The notes beneath the pieces are model-generated. The model was not told the DNA's origin, made no database searches, and saw only the letters and a list, made by a program, of their open reading frames with translations. A DNA stretch of 6,865 bases, from positions 1 through 6,865 of the forward strand of contig DMPQ01000255.1 of NCBI GenBank assembly GCA_003455945.1, written 5' to 3'. The stretch comes from Planctomycetaceae bacterium. GTDB taxonomy: Bacteria; Planctomycetota; Planctomycetia; Pirellulales; Pirellulaceae. The position numbers and the translations under genes are program-made. Shown piece after piece: positions 4,302-6,865 of the stretch. Within the stretch, counting starts at the first letter, position 1, and each line of letters starts with the position of its first letter.

Positions 4302-5726
4302 ATGATCGCCGTTCGACCGATCTTCTTCCTGATCGTCGCGACCTCGTCGCTGTTCGCCGCAGCATCTCGTGCGTCGGCCGACGACGGTCCGAACATCGAG
4401 ATCTGGGCCGAGAACCCTTGGTACTGGAGCGACCGAGGCGAACCGGTGTTGCTGCTCGGCGGGAGCGACGACGACAACCTGTTCCAGTGGCCCGAAGCGG
4501 ACCTGATCGCGCAGCTCGACCGGATCGCTGCCGCCGGCGGGAACGTCATCCGGAACACGATGAGCGACCGGAAGGACAAGGGGTTCGAGGAGTATCCGTT
4601 CGGCCGGCGAGCCGATGGCAAGTACGACCTCGACACTTGGAACGACGAGTACTGGACTCGTTTCGAGCGGTTGCTGAGCGAGACGGCGGCGCGGCGGATC
4701 TTCGTGCAGATCGAAATCTGGGATCGCTTCGACTACGTCGATAACGGCGGTGACGAGCGATGGCAGATCCACCCGTACAATCCGGCGAACAACGTCAACT
4801 ACACGTACGAAGCGTCGGGGTTCGAGCCGCGGTATCCCGATCATCCGGGAGCCAACCGACAGCCCTTCTTCTTCACGACCCCGAAGCAGCGCAACAACAC
4901 CGTCGTCCTTCGGTACCAGGAGCGGTTCGTCGCGAAGCTGCTCGAACATTCGCTCGCGTACGGCCATGTCCTGTACTGCATGGACAACGAGACCAGCGGT
5001 GAGGAGGAGTGGGGGGCGTATTGGGCCGAGTTCGTTCGCGAGCGTGCGGCCGAACGAGGTCGCAAGGTTCATCTGACCGAGATGTGGGACGACTGGGATC
5101 TGCGAGCCGATCGGCATCGACGGACCTTCGATCACCCCGAGCGCTACGACTTCGTCGACGTCTCGCAGAACAATCAGAACAAGGGACAGGAGCACTGGGA
5201 CAACTTCCTGTTCGTCCGCGAGTATCTTTCGAGTCGGCCGCGACCGATGAACACGACCAAGACCTACGGAGCGGACCGGAACAAGTTGGGGCATACCGAT
5301 CAGGACGGCATCGAGCGATTCTGGCGACACCTGCTCGCCGGTGCCGCGTCGATGCGATTCCATCGTCCCGACTCGGGCCTGGGGATCAACGACAAGGCGG
5401 TCGCGGCGATTCGAGCGGCTCGGAAGCTCGAATCGCTGATTCCGCTCTGGTCGGTCGAGCCGGCGAACGAACTGCTCGGCGAGCGTGACGACGACGAAGC
5501 GTATCTGGCTGCGGCTCCGGGGACCGCCTATGCGATGTACTTTCCGGCCGGAGGCGAAGTGACGCTCGATCTCGCCTCGGTCGACGGCACGTTCGACCTT
5601 CGCTGGATCGACATCGCGACCGGCGAATGGGGTCCGACCGCCCAACTGACGGGAGGCGCGCGACGGTCGATCGCTCCTCCGACCGACGGCAACTGGGGTG
5701 CGGCGATCGTGCGACGCGACCGCTGA
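4302..5726 (+). CDS. Secreted glycoside-hydrolase-like (TIM-barrel) protein with C-terminal putative collagen-binding-type domain
   Basis: 474 residues from ATG at 4302, preceded by GAGG at 4291-4294 (seven-base spacing). Residues 1-26 form a signal peptide: VRP, hydrophobic 'IFFLIVATSSLFAAA', cleavage near ASA|DD. The main domain (about 30-390) looks like a clan GH-A-type barrel: 'GEPVLLLGGSDDDNLFQW', 'IAAAGGNVIRNTMSDR', 'FVQIEIWDRFDY' (E138), and 'LYCMDNETSGEEEW' with N229-E230, an Asn-Glu pair like the acid/base motif. E260 in 'HLTEMWDDWD' is another candidate acid. I cannot identify the nucleophile with certainty. The last 75 residues (from about 400, 'YLAAAPGTAYAMYFPAGG' to 'DGNWGAAIVRRDR') resemble the beta-sandwich called putative collagen-binding domain of collagenase, which often follows such barrels in planctomycetes. 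Probable role: extracytoplasmic polysaccharide breakdown, substrate unknown. The 44-bp element lies upstream; alkC starts 43 nt downstream in the same direction. Confidence 0.8.
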   Translation: MIAVRPIFFLIVATSSLFAAASRASADDGPNIEIWAENPWYWSDRGEPVLLLGGSDDDNLFQWPEADLIAQLDRIAAAGGNVIRNTMSDRKDKGFEEYPFGRRADGKYDLDTWNDEYWTRFERLLSETAARRIFVQIEIWDRFDYVDNGGDERWQIHPYNPANNVNYTYEASGFEPRYPDHPGANRQPFFFTTPKQRNNTVVLRYQERFVAKLLEHSLAYGHVLYCMDNETSGEEEWGAYWAEFVRERAAERGRKVHLTEMWDDWDLRADRHRRTFDHPERYDFVDVSQNNQNKGQEHWDNFLFVREYLSSRPRPMNTTKTYGADRNKLGHTDQDGIERFWRHLLAGAASMRFHRPDSGLGINDKAVAAIRAARKLESLIPLWSVEPANELLGERDDDEAYLAAAPGTAYAMYFPAGGEVTLDLASVDGTFDLRWIDIATGEWGPTAQLTGGARRSIAPPTDGNWGAAIVRRDR

Positions 5727-5769
5727 TCGCCGCCGTCTGGCGTTCGTCGAAATTCGCACTCTTTCGCGG

Positions 5770-6648
5770 ATGATTCGTTCGATGACCGACTCTCAGCCGC
5801 ATCCGGCGATCCGCTTCGCCGCGCCCGCGTCGATCCTTCACGGTCAACCGCTCAAGGCGCTGATGGGGAAGGAGTTGGTGACGCTGATCGCGGAGTCGCT
5901 GGAACCGGTGGTGCCGGGTTTCGATCGCCGGCATTTCCGCACGACGGCGCTGCGCGAGCTCGAGTCGATGGAGCTGAAGGAGCGGAGTCGAGCGATCGCT
6001 CGGGCCATCGCGGAACAATTGCCCGAATCGTTCGACGAGGCGGGCCCTCTGCTGATCGCTTCGCTCGGCCCGCCGCTCGAACGGACCGAAGGGAACGGAC
6101 TCGCGACGTTCTTCTATCTGCCGCATTCGGAACTGATCGCCGAGCGCGGGGTGGAGTCGTTCGGGAGCGGCATGCACGCCAACTACGAACTGACTCGCCG
6201 GTTCACGGCGGAGTTCAGCGTGCGGCCGTTCCTCGTCCGGCATCGAGAGCGGGCGCTGACGTTGCTCGGCGACTGGGTCGATGATCCCTGCCCGCATGTT
6301 CGACGCCTGGTCAGCGAAGGGACTCGTCCGCGTCTGCCGTGGGGAATGCGACTGGGCGAGTTCCAGGCCGATCCGTCACACACGCTTCCGTTGCTCGAGC
6401 GGCTGAAGGATGACGACTCGGAGTACGTCCGCCGCTCGGTCGCGAACCATCTGGGTGATCTCGCGAAGGACCATCTGACGACGATCCTCGATCTGTGCGA
6501 ACGGTGGCTCGACGAGACGAAGCGATTGAGCGAACCGAGACGGATCGAAAACCGCCGCGCCTTGCTGCGCCACGCGCTGCGATATCCGTTCAAGCAAGGG
6601 AACGAACGCGCGATCTGCCTCAGACGTCTCGCGGGGACCAAGCGTTAG
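5770..6648 (+). CDS. alkC: DNA alkylation repair protein, AlkC-type HEAT-repeat DNA glycosylase
   Basis: 292 residues from ATG at 5770; ATG at 5782 (MTDSQPHP) is an equally possible start, as neither has a strong ribosome binding site. The protein is all-helical with HEAT-like repeats and shows the AlkC family core: 'LESMELKERSRAIARAIAEQ', 'HANYELTRRFTAEFSVRPFL', 'HVRRLVSEGTRPRLPWGMRL', 'LLERLKDDDSEYVRRSVANH' followed by 'LGDLAKDH', and 'RRALLRHALRYPFKQG'. AlkC enzymes excise alkylated bases such as 3-methyladenine and 3-methylcytosine from DNA in the cytoplasm. Length fits members without the extra C-terminal Ig-like domain. It follows the glycoside-hydrolase-like gene by 43 nt in the same direction, so co-transcription is possible although the functions are unrelated. 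No frameshift or truncation is seen. Confidence 0.88.
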   Translation: MIRSMTDSQPHPAIRFAAPASILHGQPLKALMGKELVTLIAESLEPVVPGFDRRHFRTTALRELESMELKERSRAIARAIAEQLPESFDEAGPLLIASLGPPLERTEGNGLATFFYLPHSELIAERGVESFGSGMHANYELTRRFTAEFSVRPFLVRHRERALTLLGDWVDDPCPHVRRLVSEGTRPRLPWGMRLGEFQADPSHTLPLLERLKDDDSEYVRRSVANHLGDLAKDHLTTILDLCERWLDETKRLSEPRRIENRRALLRHALRYPFKQGNERAICLRRLAGTKR

Positions 6649-6673
6649 CGGCGGGCTGGGAGGCACGGAGATC

Positions 6674-6695
6674 CCGGCGCTTCGCTTCGGGCCGG
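6674..6695. repeat. Hairpin CCGGC / GCCGG
   Basis: CCGGC at 6674-6678 pairs with GCCGG at 6691-6695 around a 12-nt loop that contains two TTCG words (6681-6684, 6686-6689). It lies 26 nt after the alkC stop and has no T-tract. It may be part of the dispersed intergenic repeat family or a weak RNA 3'-end structure. Confidence 0.35.
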
Positions 6696-6727
6696 AGGGG
6701 TTGTTGACGGGTTCGCGCGCTGCGTGG

Positions 6728-6751
6728 CCCCGGCTCGTCTCGAGCCGAGGG
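6728..6751 (+). terminator. GC-rich stem-loop after alkC, possible terminator
   Basis: CGGCTCG (6731-6737) and CGAGCCG (6741-6747) form a perfect 7-bp stem with a TCT loop. Beyond a bulged A the stem continues as CCC (6728-6730) with GGG (6749-6751). It is the strongest short hairpin downstream of alkC, about 80 nt past the stop. No run of T follows, so intrinsic termination is uncertain in either direction. Confidence 0.35.
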
Positions 6752-6830
6752 GGTGCGATCTCGACGCCGATCGAGCTGCGCAGCGTCAGGAACGACCATC
6801 GTCGCACGGCCGCGCGTCGGGGACGACGCG

Positions 6831-6865
6831 GGCCCACGCAAATGGCGACGCGTCTTACGTGGGCC
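6831..6865. repeat. 8-bp inverted repeat at the window edge
   Basis: GGCCCACG (6831-6838) is the reverse complement of CGTGGGCC (6858-6865), with a 19-nt loop that contains the palindrome GACGCGTC. The right arm ends at the last base of the window, so the true arm length is unknown. It may be a terminator-like stem, the end of a mobile repeat, or an assembly break at a repeat. Confidence 0.4.

Larger units (their letters stand above)
6649..6865. other. Non-coding tail with repeat-like modules and hairpins
   Basis: No convincing gene is present after the alkC stop. The stretch holds a CACGGAGA word shared with the 2371-2437 module, CGGCGGGCTGGGAGG near the alkC stop, GCAGCGTCAG-like sequence near 6780, two GC-rich hairpins and an inverted repeat at the extreme end. 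ATG at 6842 opens a frame that leaves the window after eight codons; there is no ribosome binding site, so it is not called. Confidence 0.5.

Noticed and set aside
3870..5759. 629-codon open frame on the minus strand opposite the glycoside-hydrolase-like gene
   Set aside because: Shadow of high-GC coding on the plus strand: the product is Arg/Ser/Val-rich with no domain, and the opposite frame has a signal peptide, domain motifs and a ribosome binding site.
6842..6865. Start of another gene at ATG 6842
   Set aside because: Only eight codons are visible, there is no ribosome binding site, and it lies inside the loop of the terminal inverted repeat.
1..6865. Defence system, toxin-antitoxin pair, prophage or integron
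   Set aside because: No nuclease-antitoxin pairs, integrase, transposase, phage structural genes or defence domains were recognised on either strand.

Overview
The window looks like two stretches of different origin joined near position 970-1015. The left part (1 to about 970) is very GC-rich. Sample lines counted by hand range from about 62 to 77 % GC and mostly sit at 70 % or more. It carries, on the minus strand, a NarL/LuxR-type response regulator and the first 80 codons of a GAF-domain protein, probably its sensor kinase. Protein style, a leaderless-looking start and a GTGA overlap between the two genes all suggest an actinobacterium. The right part (about 1015 to 6865) is nearer 62-67 % GC, rich in CGA/TCG/GATCG words, and has Planctomycetes-like gene content. 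Either the contig is a metagenomic chimera or there was transfer at this point; sequence alone cannot decide.

Layout of the right part: (1) rpe, ribulose-phosphate 3-epimerase (1015-1701), followed 13 nt later by a histidine-phosphatase-fold protein (1715-2305) that has lost both catalytic histidines and other active-site residues. (2) An intergenic region (2306-2552) with an 18-bp tandem duplication, repeat-like GC-rich modules and a 44-bp element. (3) An exported DsrE-family protein (2598-3059) whose signal peptide is interrupted by an in-frame TAG; a full signal peptide with a good ribosome binding site would begin at 2553. (4) A convergent alpha/beta hydrolase (3074-3955, minus). (5) A 346-nt divergent region with a candidate 33-residue small ORF (4030-4131) and a second perfect copy of the 44-bp element. 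(6) A secreted glycoside-hydrolase-like protein with a C-terminal 'putative collagen-binding'-type beta domain (4302-5726). (7) An AlkC-type DNA alkylation repair HEAT-repeat protein (5770-6648). (8) 217 nt of non-coding, hairpin-rich sequence ending in an inverted repeat exactly at the window edge.

The genes do not form one pathway. Rpe plus the inactive phosphatase look like a two-gene operon, and the pseudophosphatase may bind a sugar phosphate or regulate. The DsrE-like gene and the glycoside-hydrolase-like gene both encode exported proteins. Each has the 44-bp element at almost the same distance (63 and 65 nt) before its inferred start, which suggests a shared promoter or operator. I see no defence system, CRISPR, tRNA, rRNA, transposase or integrase. 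The observations most worth a second look are the catalytically dead phosphatase next to an Rpe that itself has an altered metal ligand, the duplicated 44-bp upstream element, the stop codon inside the DsrE signal peptide, and the probable chimeric junction.
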